Assembly (NCBI GenBank): GCA_963738185.1
Contig: CAVTVA010000003.1
Span: 1,054,001 to 1,118,000 of the forward strand
DNA length: 64,000 nt
Direction of reading: 5' to 3'
Source: AP-15 sp963738185
Lineage (GTDB): Bacteria > Pseudomonadota > Alphaproteobacteria > ATCC43930 > CGMCC-115725
Shown here: one piece after another, positions 35,456 to 44,935 of the stretch
How the letters are laid out: each line of letters begins with the position of its first letter
Numbering within the stretch: the stretch's first letter is position 1
The notes under the pieces: generated by a model
Database searches by the model: none
What the model was told of the DNA's origin: nothing
Seen by the model: only the letters and a program-made list of their open reading frames with translations
Made by a program: the position numbers and the translations under genes

Positions 35456-36190
35456 ATGACCGAGGGCAACATGGCTTCGCGCAAGTCCCGGGCGGAACGC
35501 CGGGCTGCCGTGTCGATCTGTGCCGCGTTCTTCGCCTTGCTTGCTGTTGTCGCTGCCGGACCAGCGGCGCTCGCCGTGGCGCCGATGCAGCTGACCTACC
35601 GGGTGACGCATTCGACGTTTGGCGATATCGGCACTTATACCAACACGATCGAGCCGACCAGCTCGGGCACCACGGTCCTGACCCGGGCGCATTTCGTCGT
35701 CAAGATGCTGGGGGTCAAGCTCTACAGCGAGGATGCCGAGCGCACCGAGCGCTGGCGGGGCAACCGGCTGGTCTCGTTCCAAGGCGTCACCAGCAAGGGG
35801 AGCGGCTCGACCGTGGTCAAGGGCGCGGCTGAAGGCAACAGCTTTGTGATCTCCTCGCCCCAAGGCACGATCACCGCGCCGGCGACGGTGCACCCGGCCA
35901 ACCCGTGGTCGCCCAATTTCCTCGACTCGCATACGATGATGCGCCCGGACACCGGCCGGCTGGAGCGGGTCAGCATCAGCGGCGGCCAAGAAACCACGGT
36001 CACCATCGACGGCGCCGCGGTTCGCGCCCAGAAATACGAGGTCGACGGCAGCAGCCGCTACACTGTCTGGCTCGATCGCCAGGGGGTGCCGGTCATGTTC
36101 ATCGTCGATGACAGCAGCGGCAAGGTCACCTTCACCCTCGCCCGCTGCCTTGGCTGCGGGCCCGCCGGTGCTCAGCTGGGGATGCGATAG
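35456..36190 (+). CDS. Secreted DUF6134-like protein
   Basis: Up to 244 residues. MASRKSRAERRAAV at 35471 is a second possible start. A clear signal peptide ends near ALAVAPMQ. The mature part is beta-rich (YRVTHSTFGDIGTYTNTIEP, AERTERWRGNRLVSFQGVTS), matching the pattern of DUF6134 proteins, which measure or bind something in the periplasm but have no known function. CLGCGP near the C-terminus could form a disulfide. The 246 bases upstream show no gene. Confidence 0.65.
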   Translation: MTEGNMASRKSRAERRAAVSICAAFFALLAVVAAGPAALAVAPMQLTYRVTHSTFGDIGTYTNTIEPTSSGTTVLTRAHFVVKMLGVKLYSEDAERTERWRGNRLVSFQGVTSKGSGSTVVKGAAEGNSFVISSPQGTITAPATVHPANPWSPNFLDSHTMMRPDTGRLERVSISGGQETTVTIDGAAVRAQKYEVDGSSRYTVWLDRQGVPVMFIVDDSSGKVTFTLARCLGCGPAGAQLGMR

Positions 36191-36280
36191 TCGGCCCAGT
36201 CTTGGCGCCCTTGCTGCCCTCGACCGTGAGCCCGGCCGCCTCGGGGCAATGGCCTGGGCGCCCTTGACCGCGGCAAGCTG

Positions 36281-37015
36281 ATGCCGGCGCGTTTTCTGTC
36301 CTGCGGCGACCGCGCGCTGATCGTCGAGTTTGGCGATCGCGTCGATCGCGCCCTCAACCGCGAGGTGCTGCGCCTTGACGCCGTCCTCGCGGCCGAGCGG
36401 GTCAGAGGCATCATTGAAACCGTGCCGACCTTTCGCTCGCTGATGGTGCACTACGACCCGCTGGCGACCTCGCGGGTCGATCTCGAAGGCGCGATCGCCC
36501 GGCTCCTCGATCGCCGCCGCGGCGGGCGCCGCGAGGCGCGGCGGTGGCAGGTGCCGATCTGCTACGAGGGCCGGTTCGCACCCGACCTCGAAGAGGTGGC
36601 GCGCCTGACCCGCCTCACGCCGGCTGATGTTGTCGCGCTGCACCGGGCCCCCTGCTATCACGTCTACATGCTGGGGTTTTTGCCCGGGCTTCCCTATCTG
36701 GGCGATCTGCCGGACGCGTTGAGCTTGCCGCGGCGGGCCGATCCGCGGCTGCGGGTCCCGGCCGGGTCGGTCTCGATCGCGACCTCGCTGTCGACGATCT
36801 ACCCTTACGAGAGCCCGGGCGGGTGGCACCTGATCGGGGCGACGCCGATCCGGCTGTTCGACGCGGCGCGCACCCCGCCGGCGCTGCTGGCGCCGGGCGA
36901 CGCGGTCCGGTTCGAGCCGATCGACGCCGACGCCTTTGTGGCACTGCGCCGCGCGGCCGAGACCGGCGGCTGCCAGATCGACAGCGAGCCCTTTGCCGAA
37001 TGCCCGCCGGATTGA
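36281..37015 (+). CDS. pxpB: 5-oxoprolinase subunit PxpB
   Basis: 244 residues of the KipI/PxpB (AHS1) family. It begins FLSCGDRALIVEFGD and contains YHVYMLGFLPGLPYLGDLP and YPYESPGGWHLIGATP, which are diagnostic. With PxpA and PxpC it cleaves 5-oxoproline (pyroglutamate) to glutamate using ATP (family knowledge). The pxpC start lies inside its last codons. PxpA is not in the window, so it must lie elsewhere or the pair may do something else. Confidence 0.9.
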   Translation: MPARFLSCGDRALIVEFGDRVDRALNREVLRLDAVLAAERVRGIIETVPTFRSLMVHYDPLATSRVDLEGAIARLLDRRRGGRREARRWQVPICYEGRFAPDLEEVARLTRLTPADVVALHRAPCYHVYMLGFLPGLPYLGDLPDALSLPRRADPRLRVPAGSVSIATSLSTIYPYESPGGWHLIGATPIRLFDAARTPPALLAPGDAVRFEPIDADAFVALRRAAETGGCQIDSEPFAECPPD

Positions 37016-38032
37016 GGGTGCTGGCGCCAGGCCTCCACACTACGGTGCAGGATCTCGGCAGGATCGGCTGGCAGAAGCTCGGCGTGCCGGTCTCGGGCGC
37101 GCTCGACGGGCAGGCCCTGCGCCTCGGCAACGCGGTGGTCGGCAATCCGCCGCACATGGCCGCGCTCGAAATCGTCTACAGCGGCCCGAGCCTCGAAGTC
37201 GCCGCCGATTTGGTGCGGATCGCCGTCGCCGGGATCGGCGCCAGCCTGCTGATCGAGGGGCAAACCCGCCGCACCCTGCCCGCCTGGCGCAGCGTCGCGC
37301 TGCCGCATGGCGAGGTCTTCCGGATCGTTCCCGGCCCGGATTCGGTCTGCGCTTATCTGGCTGTCGAAGGGGGCATCGCCGTGCCGTCGGTGCTCGGCAG
37401 CGCCTCGACCCTGGCGCGCGCCGGGCTCGGCGGGTTCGGCGGGCGAGCGCTGCGCCAGGGCGATCTCGTGCCGCTGGCCGATCGGGCGCGCCCCGCCGCG
37501 GGTGGAGCAGCGCCTGCCGCGTCCGCCCGCCCCCGACAATCAGCCGATCCGCATCGTGCTCGGGCCGCAGCAGGAGTATTTCACCGACGACGCATCGGCG
37601 GCATTGCTCGACGCCGAATTCCGCGTCTCGGCCAGCGCCGACCGCATGGGCATGCGGCTAGACGGGCCGCGGCTGCGCCATCGCCAAGGCTGGGACATCG
37701 TCTCCGACGCGATCGCCACCGGGGCGATCCAGGTGCCCGGCTCCGGCCAGCCGGTGCTGCTGCTGGCCGACCACCAGACGACCGGCGGCTACCCCAAGAT
37801 CGCGACCGTCATCTCCGCCGATCTGCCGCGTGTCGGCCGGCGCCGGCCCGGCGACGCGCTGCGCTTCGCTGCGGTCGCCGTGGAGGAAGCAGAACAACTC
37901 GCCCGCGACGCCGAGCAACAACTTGCCGCAATGATCGCCTCCTTGGAGCCGGCGCCGGCGGAGACCGGCATCGACCTCGCCACCCTCTACGCCGGCAACC
38001 TGATTAGCGGCATCGTCAGCGCCCGCGACTGA
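37000..38032 (+). CDS. pxpC: 5-oxoprolinase subunit PxpC, apparent frameshift
   Basis: The start ATG 37000 (MPAGLRVLAPGLHTTVQDLG) overlaps pxpB by 16 bases. The first half (AHS2 family, with GALDGQALRLGNAVVGN) is in one frame. From about 37,490 the family text continues in the next frame as NQPIRIVLGPQQEYFTDDAS and PVLLLADHQTTGGYPKIATV. One missing C in the CCCC run there would restore a protein of about 343 residues. Both conserved ends are intact, so a consensus error is the best explanation. Confidence 0.8.
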
Positions 38033-38079
38033 GCGCTCAAACCCTCTTGATTCAAATAATACCAACCCATCATTCGTCA

Positions 38080-38097
38080 TTCCCGCGAAAGCGGGAA
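38080..38097. repeat. REP-like palindrome
   Basis: TTCCCGC (38080-38086) and GCGGGAA (38091-38097) around GAAA, immediately followed by CCCAG. Near-identical units recur at 59,137 and 60,148, and related ones at 39,552 and 39,629. Units of this type are dispersed intergenic repeats in many alphaproteobacteria. Confidence 0.7.
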
Positions 38098-38194
38098 CCC
38101 AGTGAGACGTAGGGCGGACGCAACCCGCCGACCTCCCTCAACGCATTGGTAGCGGCAATAGCCAAGATGGCGGATTTCATCCGCCCTGCGCTCG

Positions 38195-38596
38195 CTATTT
38201 GAACAGGCGGTTCAGCCGCTCATCAAAATCCAAGTTGCTGACAAGGCCTTGCTCGCGCGGGTGACCGGACCTGATGAAGTCCGCAATTCCATAAAGCCCC
38301 TCGCCCGCGAAGACAGAGGCAAGCTCATGCCATTTTCTGAAAGCGATACGCGCATCTGGATAATAGGAAATGAAAACAGGTTTTCGTGAAAAGACCACCT
38401 TCGGCCCGCCATCGTAAACGGCAATTTCATATTTTGGCACAAAAAGAGCAATGCTGAAGCGATTAATTATCCCAAACTTCTTTCCGCAGTACAATGCCAA
38501 ACGTCGCGCTCGCCACCTGACCATGCTGAGCGTGATCTCTGACTCGCCGTGATTAACAACGGCAACTTTTCCCATCTTGACTCGCTCGATCTCCAC
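38195..38596 (-). CDS. Hypothetical protein
   Basis: Up to 133 residues from a GTG at 38596, or 126 from an ATG at 38575. The composition (KFGIINRFSIALFVPKYEIA, ARIAFRKWHELASVFAGEG, FDERLNRLFK) looks like a genuine folded protein, and the region is less GC-rich than its neighbours. I recognise no family, signal peptide or membrane segment. It stands alone between pxpC and a long gene-poor stretch, which with its composition suggests acquired DNA. Confidence 0.5.
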   Translation of the reverse strand: MEIERVKMGKVAVVNHGESEITLSMVRWRARRLALYCGKKFGIINRFSIALFVPKYEIAVYDGGPKVVFSRKPVFISYYPDARIAFRKWHELASVFAGEGLYGIADFIRSGHPREQGLVSNLDFDERLNRLFK

Positions 38597-38684
38597 CGCG
38601 CCATCACAGAATGGGCATGATCGACGGCGGCAAAGCGCGGCCCGCAGATTCCCTCGAGCCCTGTATCAAAACATTAGGGCCGAG

Positions 38685-38888
38685 CTAAGCGCCACCCATT
38701 TTAGCGTGGGCAACCAAAATCGCGACATTCCGGTCGATGGCAGAAAGCACGACGGCGATGTGTTCCAGTGCGTGTGCGCTGCGTCTCGCGGGATCGTTTT
38801 CCTGCTTTAGCGGTGAGAAGGGGCGCGGAGCGTCCGGCGGCCCCGAGGGTCTTGGTACGTTATTGAACATTTGCATAGAGTGGTTCAT
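38685..38888 (-). CDS. Possible small hypothetical protein
   Basis: 67 residues starting MNHSMQMFNNVPRP, with a proline-rich N-terminus and a helical C-terminal half (ALEHIAVVLSAIDRNVAILV). GGAAC lies a few bases before the ATG. There is no family match that I recognise, and the frame could be chance. Confidence 0.28.
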   Translation of the reverse strand: MNHSMQMFNNVPRPSGPPDAPRPFSPLKQENDPARRSAHALEHIAVVLSAIDRNVAILVAHAKMGGA

Positions 38889-39244
38889 CTCAGTTCCAAT
38901 GACGATATTGCCAGTGCACTCTGGCTCCGGTTTGTTGAGTTTCCGTTAAGCCGCTCAAAAATCAGTGGAAAACGTGCACGTAATCGGCGGGCCCGCCCGG
39001 CCCTGATTTTCCGGAGCTTCAAATATGCGACATTCGATTTTCTTCGTCAGATATCGAGCCGGAAACAGGCGCGGACGCGATAGATTGGGGAGGCGGGAGA
39101 TGGCCGGCGGGGCTCGATCGCGCTGTGAATACGCGGGCTATGCCCACGGCTGTCCGGTTTAGCTGCGGTTGTTGCGACAGCCGCGCAATTGCCGTAATCG
39201 CATGGCACTCTCGCTGCAGCCTTTGACCGGGTCCGGGGTCATTG

Positions 39245-39296
39245 TTGAAGAATGGTGGGACTCGGACCCCTGATCTCGACCTGTTAAAAACAGGTG
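39245..39296 (-). other. tRNA-like 3' fragment (Lys TTT-like), low confidence
   Basis: On the minus strand a perfect five-base-pair stem, ACCTG/CAGGT (39,279-39,295), encloses the loop TTTTTAA. It would read as anticodon TTT. It is followed by text resembling a T-arm, GGGGTCCGAGTCCC. The D-arm, acceptor 5' half and a full T-stem are missing. It may be the attachment-site remnant of a lost element. It is not a functional tRNA. Confidence 0.3.
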
Positions 39297-39551
39297 GAAC
39301 AGGAGCGCGGGAATGGACGAAGGAGATTTTGACCGCTGCCGCTTTCATCCCGGATTGTCCAATTCGGTATCTGAAATCGCCCCTCGGCACAATCATCAGG
39401 TGCTAATATCGAGCGCACAATATACAACCGTTTGGAGAGTTTTTGCTGCTAATTTGCTGCAGATGCAGCAAAGGTCGTTAGGCGATGCAATCTAAGATTG
39501 TATTTAGTGATACGAACCAGACAGATGGTACCCGCGTTTTCTCTCTCGTCG

Positions 39552-39646
39552 CCCCCGCGAAGGCGGGGGTCCAGAGCCTGCCCCTGGCTTGAACAGGGGG
39601 CCGCAGGCGCGGTGCCGGATGCCCTGGGTGCCCGCTTTCGCGGGCA
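39552..39646. repeat. Pair of inverted REP-like units (BIME-like)
   Basis: CCCCCGC/GCGGGGG at 39,552-39,569 and TGCCCGC/GCGGGCA at 39,629-39,646, in opposite orientation (GAAG versus TTTC loop), about 60 bases apart. The arrangement resembles a bacterial interspersed mosaic element, upstream of the acyl-CoA ligase. Confidence 0.6.
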
Positions 39647-39722
39647 TGACGAAAAAAGAAATGGGTACCAAGCGTTAAACTCGGACCACTAGCGCGCAAG
39701 CCTGAACCCGGGAGACGACTAG

Positions 39723-41411
39723 ATGGCCCAGCCCAGCTATGTTTATGGCGCCAGCGAGACGCCGCTGATCGGCGAGACGATCGGCGTTTATTTCGACAAC
39801 GCAGTCGAGCGCTATGGCGAGCGCGATGCGCTGGTGGTTCGCCATCCGGGCATCCGCTGGAGCTGGCGCGCGCTGCGCGAAAAGGTCGACGCGATCGCCG
39901 CCGGGCTGGTGGCGCTCGGTCTCGAACCGGGCGCGCGGATCGGCATCTGGTCGCCGAACAACGCCGAATGGGTGGTCACCCAGTTCGCCACCGCCAAGGC
40001 CGGGCTGATCCTCGTCAACATCAACCCGGCCTACCGCACGGTCGAGCTCGAATACGCGCTGAACAAGGCCGGCTGCGAGGCGCTGATCACCGCCGCACGG
40101 TTCAAGACCAGCGATTATCTCGGAATGCTGCGCGAGCTGGCGCCCGAGCTCGCCACCGCGTCGCCGGGCAATCTGCGCGCCGCGCGCCTGCCCGGCCTGC
40201 GCCTGATCATCACGATCGGGGAAGAGCGCGCGCCGGGTGCGGTGCGCTTCGACGATCTCGGCGGGCTCGGCGGTGCTGCCGAACGCGACAAGCTCGCCCG
40301 GCTTGCCGCGGAGCTGCAGTTCGACGACCCGATCAACATCCAGTTCACCAGCGGCACCACCGGGTTCCCCAAGGGGGCGACCCTGACCCATCACAATATT
40401 TTGAACAACGGCTTCTTTATCGGCGAGGCGATGCAGCTCGGCCCCGACGACCGGCTGTGCATCGCGGTGCCGCTCTATCACTGCTTTGGCATGGTGCTGG
40501 GCAACCTTGCCTGCCTGACGCACGGCTCGGCGATGGTGTTTCCGAGCGAGGGGTTCGACCCGTTGGCCACGCTCGAGGCGGTGGCGGCCGAGCGCTGCAC
40601 CGCGCTGCACGGCGTGCCCACCATGTTCATCGCCGAGATGGACCACCCCGATTTCGCCAAATTCGATCTCTCTTCGCTGCGCACCGGGATCATGGCCGGC
40701 AGCCCGTGCCCGATCGAGGTCATGAAGCGCGCGGTCGAGCGCATGCATCTCGCCGAGATCACGATCGCCTATGGCATGACCGAAACCAGCCCGGTCAGCT
40801 TTCAGTCCTCGACCGCCGACCCGGTCGAGCGCCGGGTATCCACGGTCGGCCGGGTGCAGCCGCATATCGAGGTCAAGATCGTCGATGGAGAAGGCCGGAT
40901 CGTGCCGCGCGGCACACCCGGCGAGCTGTTGACCCGCGGCTATTCGGTCATGCTCGGCTATTGGGGCGACGCGGAGAAAACCCGCGAGGCGATCGACCCG
41001 GCCCGCTGGATGCACACCGGCGACCTCGCCACGATCGACGACGCGGGCTATTGCAACATCGTCGGCCGGATCAAGGACATGGTGATCCGCGGCGGCGAGA
41101 ACGTCTATCCGCGCGAGATCGAGGAATTCCTATACCGCCATCCCAAAATCCAGGACGTGCAGGTGATCGGCGTCCCCGACCCGCATTACGGCGAGGAATT
41201 ATGCGCCTGGGTGCGGCTGCATGATGGCCAAGCCGCCACCGCCGAGGAAATCCGCGCCTTTTGCCAGGGCCAGATCGCGCATTACAAAATCCCGCGCTAC
41301 GTCAAATTTGTCGATGGGTTTCCGATGACGGTGACCGGGAAAATCCAGAAATTTTTGATGCGCGAACAAACGATCGCCGAACTGGGCCTCAGCGCGGCAC
41401 AGACCGCCTGA
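39723..41411 (+). CDS. AMP-binding acyl-CoA synthetase
   Basis: 562 residues of the ANL superfamily. The phosphate-binding loop is FTSGTTGFPKGATLTHHN, the adenylate motif is AYGMTETSP, the hinge region is YWGDAEKTR followed by WMHTGDLATIDDAGY, and the catalytic lysine motif is TVTGKIQKF near the C-terminus. The overall pattern is like medium- or long-chain fatty-acid ligases (acyl-AMP ligase family members used in beta-oxidation). It activates a carboxylic acid to a CoA thioester with ATP. Substrate cannot be read from sequence. It stands alone, convergent with the MFS transporter. Confidence 0.9.
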   Translation: MAQPSYVYGASETPLIGETIGVYFDNAVERYGERDALVVRHPGIRWSWRALREKVDAIAAGLVALGLEPGARIGIWSPNNAEWVVTQFATAKAGLILVNINPAYRTVELEYALNKAGCEALITAARFKTSDYLGMLRELAPELATASPGNLRAARLPGLRLIITIGEERAPGAVRFDDLGGLGGAAERDKLARLAAELQFDDPINIQFTSGTTGFPKGATLTHHNILNNGFFIGEAMQLGPDDRLCIAVPLYHCFGMVLGNLACLTHGSAMVFPSEGFDPLATLEAVAAERCTALHGVPTMFIAEMDHPDFAKFDLSSLRTGIMAGSPCPIEVMKRAVERMHLAEITIAYGMTETSPVSFQSSTADPVERRVSTVGRVQPHIEVKIVDGEGRIVPRGTPGELLTRGYSVMLGYWGDAEKTREAIDPARWMHTGDLATIDDAGYCNIVGRIKDMVIRGGENVYPREIEEFLYRHPKIQDVQVIGVPDPHYGEELCAWVRLHDGQAATAEEIRAFCQGQIAHYKIPRYVKFVDGFPMTVTGKIQKFLMREQTIAELGLSAAQTA

Positions 41412-41429
41412 GGCCCAGCCCAAGCTTTG

Positions 41430-42839
41430 TCAGGCGAGTTCGGGCAGCACCTCGGTAAAGGTCTCGAGGTTGCCGAGGGTCTCGCGGCCAAGCGCGAACG
41501 GGATGCAGGCGCCGATCAGAACCGCGACGATCATCGTGCCGAAAAAAATCACCGGTGAGGCGGTGTGCGAGACCATCACGAACGGTATGATCACGCCGGC
41601 AAAGATGCGCGCGAAGGATTCACCGAAAAAGTGGCCGCGGCCGCGCAACGAGGTCGGGAACTGCTCGGACAGATACATCCGCGCCGCCGGGAAAATCGAC
41701 AAGGTGGTGAACCCGGTGATCAGCGCCCCGGCGCTGAACACGATGGTCGCGGCCCCGCCGGCGCGATGCGCCATGACCATCAGCAGCAGCCCCGGGATCG
41801 ACAGCAGGAACGCGCCAGTGATGGTCCAGCGCCGGCCGATGATCTCCATGATAAAGCCGTTGAAGAGCTTGCCCGGGATGCTCGCCGCGAACACCAGCGA
41901 GCTCAGCCCAAAGCTCAACGCGACGGCGGCGCCCTGGCTGACCAGCGCTTTGGGCAGCAGGATCGCGATCAGGTAATAGACGGTACCGGCAAACAACCCG
42001 CACAGAATGCCGGTCGCGGTCCAGCGGAACTGGCCCGGCGCGAACAATTTCCAAAATGGCGGCAGCTGCTCGGGTGCTCTTTCGCGACCGCCGCCGAGCT
42101 CCGCGACCGTCATTGGCGGCACCCGGCTGCCGCAGCGCCGCACCAGCAAATTCACGTTGTCAATCGCGTGCTGAGCCCGCCCACGGCGCAACAGCCAGCG
42201 CGGGCTTTCCGGGATCAGGAAATAGATCAGCACCGGAGCGATGAACAAAGTCACCCCGCCGGGCAATCCGACGAGCTGAAAGCCTCGCGGGTGGTCGGCC
42301 AGCACAAAGCCGACAAACGGCAGCAACGTGAACGCCATCGCCAGCATCGTCTCGTAGATCGCGGCATAGGTGCGCCGGTGCTGCGCCGGCATCAGCTCGG
42401 CGGCGATCGGGAATGGCGCCGAGATCGTAAAGCCGAGAAAGAAGCCGGTGATCAGCCGCAGGATGAACAGCTGCTCGAAGCTGTGCACAAAGAGGATCAA
42501 CAGAGTGCACAATGTGCTGAGTATGACCCCGACCTGCATCACCGCCAGGCGGCTGATGCGGTCTGACATGCCGGCCGCGGCGAACCCGCCGATGACGACG
42601 AGAAAGGTCGGCCAGGTGGCGAGCGCACGCACCGCGTCGGCGCTCATATGCAGCGGCCCCTTGGCGAGCACCAGCAGCGAGCCGGTCAGCGCCAGATCGT
42701 AGCCTTCGATAAAGCCGACGAACCCGAGCACCAGGATAATGACGACATGGTAGGCGCTGAACGGGATGCTGTCGAGCTTGCGCCCGAGCGCGAAGCTGGG
42801 CGGGATGGACTGCACTGCGGCTGAGCTGGTAACGGTCAC
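41430..42839 (-). CDS. MFS transporter (sugar/aromatic-acid type)
   Basis: 469 residues from GTG 42839, chosen because GGAGG lies nine bases upstream; the frame is open further upstream but without support. About twelve hydrophobic segments are visible. The MFS signatures DRISRLAVMQ after helix 2 and PESPRWLLRRGR before the central loop place it among the sugar-porter/aromatic-acid-proton symporter members. It is an inner-membrane uptake carrier of unknown substrate. It might bring in the acid activated by the neighbouring ligase, but that is only inference from position. Confidence 0.85.
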   Translation of the reverse strand: MTVTSSAAVQSIPPSFALGRKLDSIPFSAYHVVIILVLGFVGFIEGYDLALTGSLLVLAKGPLHMSADAVRALATWPTFLVVIGGFAAAGMSDRISRLAVMQVGVILSTLCTLLILFVHSFEQLFILRLITGFFLGFTISAPFPIAAELMPAQHRRTYAAIYETMLAMAFTLLPFVGFVLADHPRGFQLVGLPGGVTLFIAPVLIYFLIPESPRWLLRRGRAQHAIDNVNLLVRRCGSRVPPMTVAELGGGRERAPEQLPPFWKLFAPGQFRWTATGILCGLFAGTVYYLIAILLPKALVSQGAAVALSFGLSSLVFAASIPGKLFNGFIMEIIGRRWTITGAFLLSIPGLLLMVMAHRAGGAATIVFSAGALITGFTTLSIFPAARMYLSEQFPTSLRGRGHFFGESFARIFAGVIIPFVMVSHTASPVIFFGTMIVAVLIGACIPFALGRETLGNLETFTEVLPELA

Positions 42840-43121
42840 GCGGTTTCCTCCTTGTTGTCGTTGCGGGCCGTTGCACCGGCTCTTTTGCCGCATCGTGCCT
42901 GTTTTCCGCCGAGCGCTCAAGCACCCACGCTGCGTTCAGCGAATTTTCAGGATCATACCGTCGGCTCTGGCCGCCACTGGCGGTCGCCCGGCGGGATTTC
43001 TATGGTTTGCCTTAGTCAATGAACGGGAACATCGGATAGGCTCTTGCCGTTATGCGACGGCGGCGGGAGCCCCGACCGCTCCGGAGAGTTTGCGCCCGGA
43101 AGTTCTGGAGAAGGAGCCACG

Positions 43122-43409
43122 GTGAGAAAGCGATCGATTGCGAGCGGCGCGCTGGGCGCCGGAATGATCCTGGCGCTGGCGAGCTGCACCAACCCATATG
43201 ATCCCGGCCAGCGTGCGGTTGGCGGCGGTCTGATCGGCGCCGGCGCCGGAGCCGCCATCGGCGCCGCGGCCGGCGGCGGGACGGGAGCCGCCATCGGTGC
43301 TGCGACCGGCGGGGCGCTTGGGGCCATCACTGGCGCCGCGACCACCCCGCCGCCACCGCCGCCGCCCGGCTATTATTCGCCGCCGCCTCCTCCGCCGCCC
43401 GGCTATTGA
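43122..43409 (+). CDS. Glycine-zipper lipoprotein
   Basis: 95 residues from GTG 43122, with GGAG nearby upstream. The signal ends at a lipobox, LALASC, so the mature protein starts at Cys and is lipid-anchored. Next comes a long glycine-zipper run of GxxxG repeats (about residues 35-72), then a tail of proline runs ending PPPPPPPGY. Glycine-zipper lipoproteins of this type (YMGG/OmpA-like linkers) sit in the outer membrane; their roles are mostly structural (family knowledge). Confidence 0.8.
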   Translation: MRKRSIASGALGAGMILALASCTNPYDPGQRAVGGGLIGAGAGAAIGAAAGGGTGAAIGAATGGALGAITGAATTPPPPPPPGYYSPPPPPPPGY

Positions 43410-43483
43410 GCTGTTCCGCGCCCGATTTCATCGACGCGACTTCGGGCGCGTAACCTCAAGAAAAAGCGGACCGGACGCGCGCC

Positions 43484-44221
43484 TCAGCTGGCCGGCGCCG
43501 CCTTTATCAGCTCGGCAACGCGCCGCAGTGCAGCATGACGCCAGGACGGCGACGCGTCGGCGGGGGTGGAGGCCTCGATCAGCCGCGGCGCATGCGGCTG
43601 CGCGGCCGGCGCCGTTGGCGCCACGCCCTGATGCGTCTCAATACCAAACGGCGCGCCCGGCGGGCAGGCGTTCCCCGATTTGCTGACCTTGACCTGCGGC
43701 GCCGACCCGTTGCCCCGATAGGCGTAGGTCATTGTCTCGCTGCAGGTGCGCGGGCCCGATGCAACCTGGGTCATCACGACGCCCGAGACCCGCCCTGCTC
43801 CGGCCGGCGGCAGCGAGGCCATTGCGGCCTCGATCGCCGGGCCCGGACCAATCAGCCAGATCGGCGCGTTCGCCATCGCTCGCGCCTCTTCGATCAGGCG
43901 GGCGAACGCCGCCTCGCGGTCGGCGGCGAGCTGGTAAAGCTGAGAGGGTGGCGGCGTCACCACGTCAAACCCTTGCGTCGCCCACACCGCGGGGGCGGCG
44001 ATCAAGCCCTCGCCCGGGCCAGGCAGCATTACCAGAACGGCGGCAGGCGCGCCCGCGGCGGCGCTGTAGACCCGCACGCCGACCGGATATCCGGCATCGG
44101 CCGCGGCCAGCGCCGGCGGGGCCAAGGCTTGCGCTTGCCGTGCGGTGCCCGCACCGTTGGCGCAGCCGATCAATGGCAGTGCCGCGAGACAGCAGCAGAA
44201 GGTCAAGGCTCGCGGTTTCAT
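43484..44221 (-). CDS. Hypothetical lipoprotein, alpha/beta-hydrolase-like region
   Basis: 245 residues from ATG 44221, which has GGAG nine bases upstream; ATG 44230 would be too close. The signal peptide TFCCCLAALPLIGC ends in a lipobox. The mature part contains AAVLVMLPGPGEGLIAAPAV and APIWLIGPGPAIEAAM, which resemble the strand-turn pattern of alpha/beta hydrolases, but no catalytic serine motif is clear. Conserved cysteines occur near the C-terminus (SGPRTCSETMTYAYRG, GNACPPG). Function unknown. Confidence 0.6.
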   Translation of the reverse strand: MKPRALTFCCCLAALPLIGCANGAGTARQAQALAPPALAAADAGYPVGVRVYSAAAGAPAAVLVMLPGPGEGLIAAPAVWATQGFDVVTPPPSQLYQLAADREAAFARLIEEARAMANAPIWLIGPGPAIEAAMASLPPAGAGRVSGVVMTQVASGPRTCSETMTYAYRGNGSAPQVKVSKSGNACPPGAPFGIETHQGVAPTAPAAQPHAPRLIEASTPADASPSWRHAALRRVAELIKAAPAS

Positions 44222-44586
44222 CGAAGGCATCTCCTCTGGAGGTCGGTTCGCACCCCGACCATCGTGCACGATTTCGACAATTTCTTGACTTGTCGCAGGG
44301 GGCGGATTGACCGGGCATAGGCCTCTCCCCGCTCCTATCCTGCGGAGCAACCCGGCGAACGCGCTTGACCTCGAGCGGCAGCCGGCCGCCACCGATGAGG
44401 TCGGCGAACGGCTCGGAAGCTTTCGCGAGTCGACCTGAGTTTCGTCAACATGAGGGCGCCGGGGGTGCCTAGCGCCGCGGTTCAATCGCCACTGATTGGG
44501 CGGGACACAGCAGGTAATGCGAAGCGGGCGAGCGCCGTTATTGGGCCGATAATCCTCTAGTCATCATGCTGTAACCCACCCAAAGA
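44222..44586. other. Intergenic, no gene recognised
   Basis: About 365 bases between two minus-strand genes. I see no supported coding sequence, RNA or repeat in it. Confidence 0.5.
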
Positions 44587-44805
44587 TCACGCCTCGCGGT
44601 AGCCGCAATCGATGATCCGGGCGGGGCCGTCGACGTCCGCTTCGAGAACCCGCACATTCCATTCTCTGGCGCGACCGCCGCTGCGCGACCATTTCCTGTT
44701 GGTTTCGGCAAGGGCCATTTCTCTCGCTTCCTGCTCGTTTTCGGCGATCAAGGTCGCGTAGTAGATTTCCTCGCCGATCGACCGGGTGCAGCTGAACCGT
44801 TTCAT
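44587..44805 (-). CDS. Small hypothetical protein
   Basis: 72 residues, MKRFSCTRSIGEEIYYATLI then AENEQEAREMALAETNRKW, with alternating charged residues like a small beta-alpha fold. The frame is clean with a sensible start. A GAGG-containing sequence lies upstream. I recognise no family. It could be a regulatory or accessory protein; there are no membrane or DNA-binding features. Confidence 0.45.
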   Translation of the reverse strand: MKRFSCTRSIGEEIYYATLIAENEQEAREMALAETNRKWSRSGGRAREWNVRVLEADVDGPARIIDCGYREA

Positions 44806-44935
44806 GTCTCTGCCTCATCCTTCGTAGCCGATCGTATCGGGAGAGCCGACCGCGATCAACCGATCGCGCGCGACACGCCAGCAGCCCGGCGCCGTCCTGA
44901 TCCGTTTGAGGAGGCAGCCGCCCCGGCGGGCCCGG

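Larger units (their letters stand above)
38597..39722. other. Gene-poor region
   Basis: About 1.1 kb with no convincing gene. It holds one possible small minus-strand frame (38,685-38,888), a tRNA-like fragment near 39,279 and a pair of REP-like palindromes at 39,552-39,646. Base composition drops around 39,400-39,500. It may be the scar of a lost mobile element. Confidence 0.5.

Noticed and set aside
34208..36829. 873-codon minus-strand open frame
   Set aside because: Spans three genes on the other strand (GrdB-like, DUF6134-like, pxpB) and has no recognisable domain; a high-GC shadow.
39675..41015. 446-codon minus-strand open frame
   Set aside because: Antisense of the acyl-CoA synthetase, whose motifs are intact.
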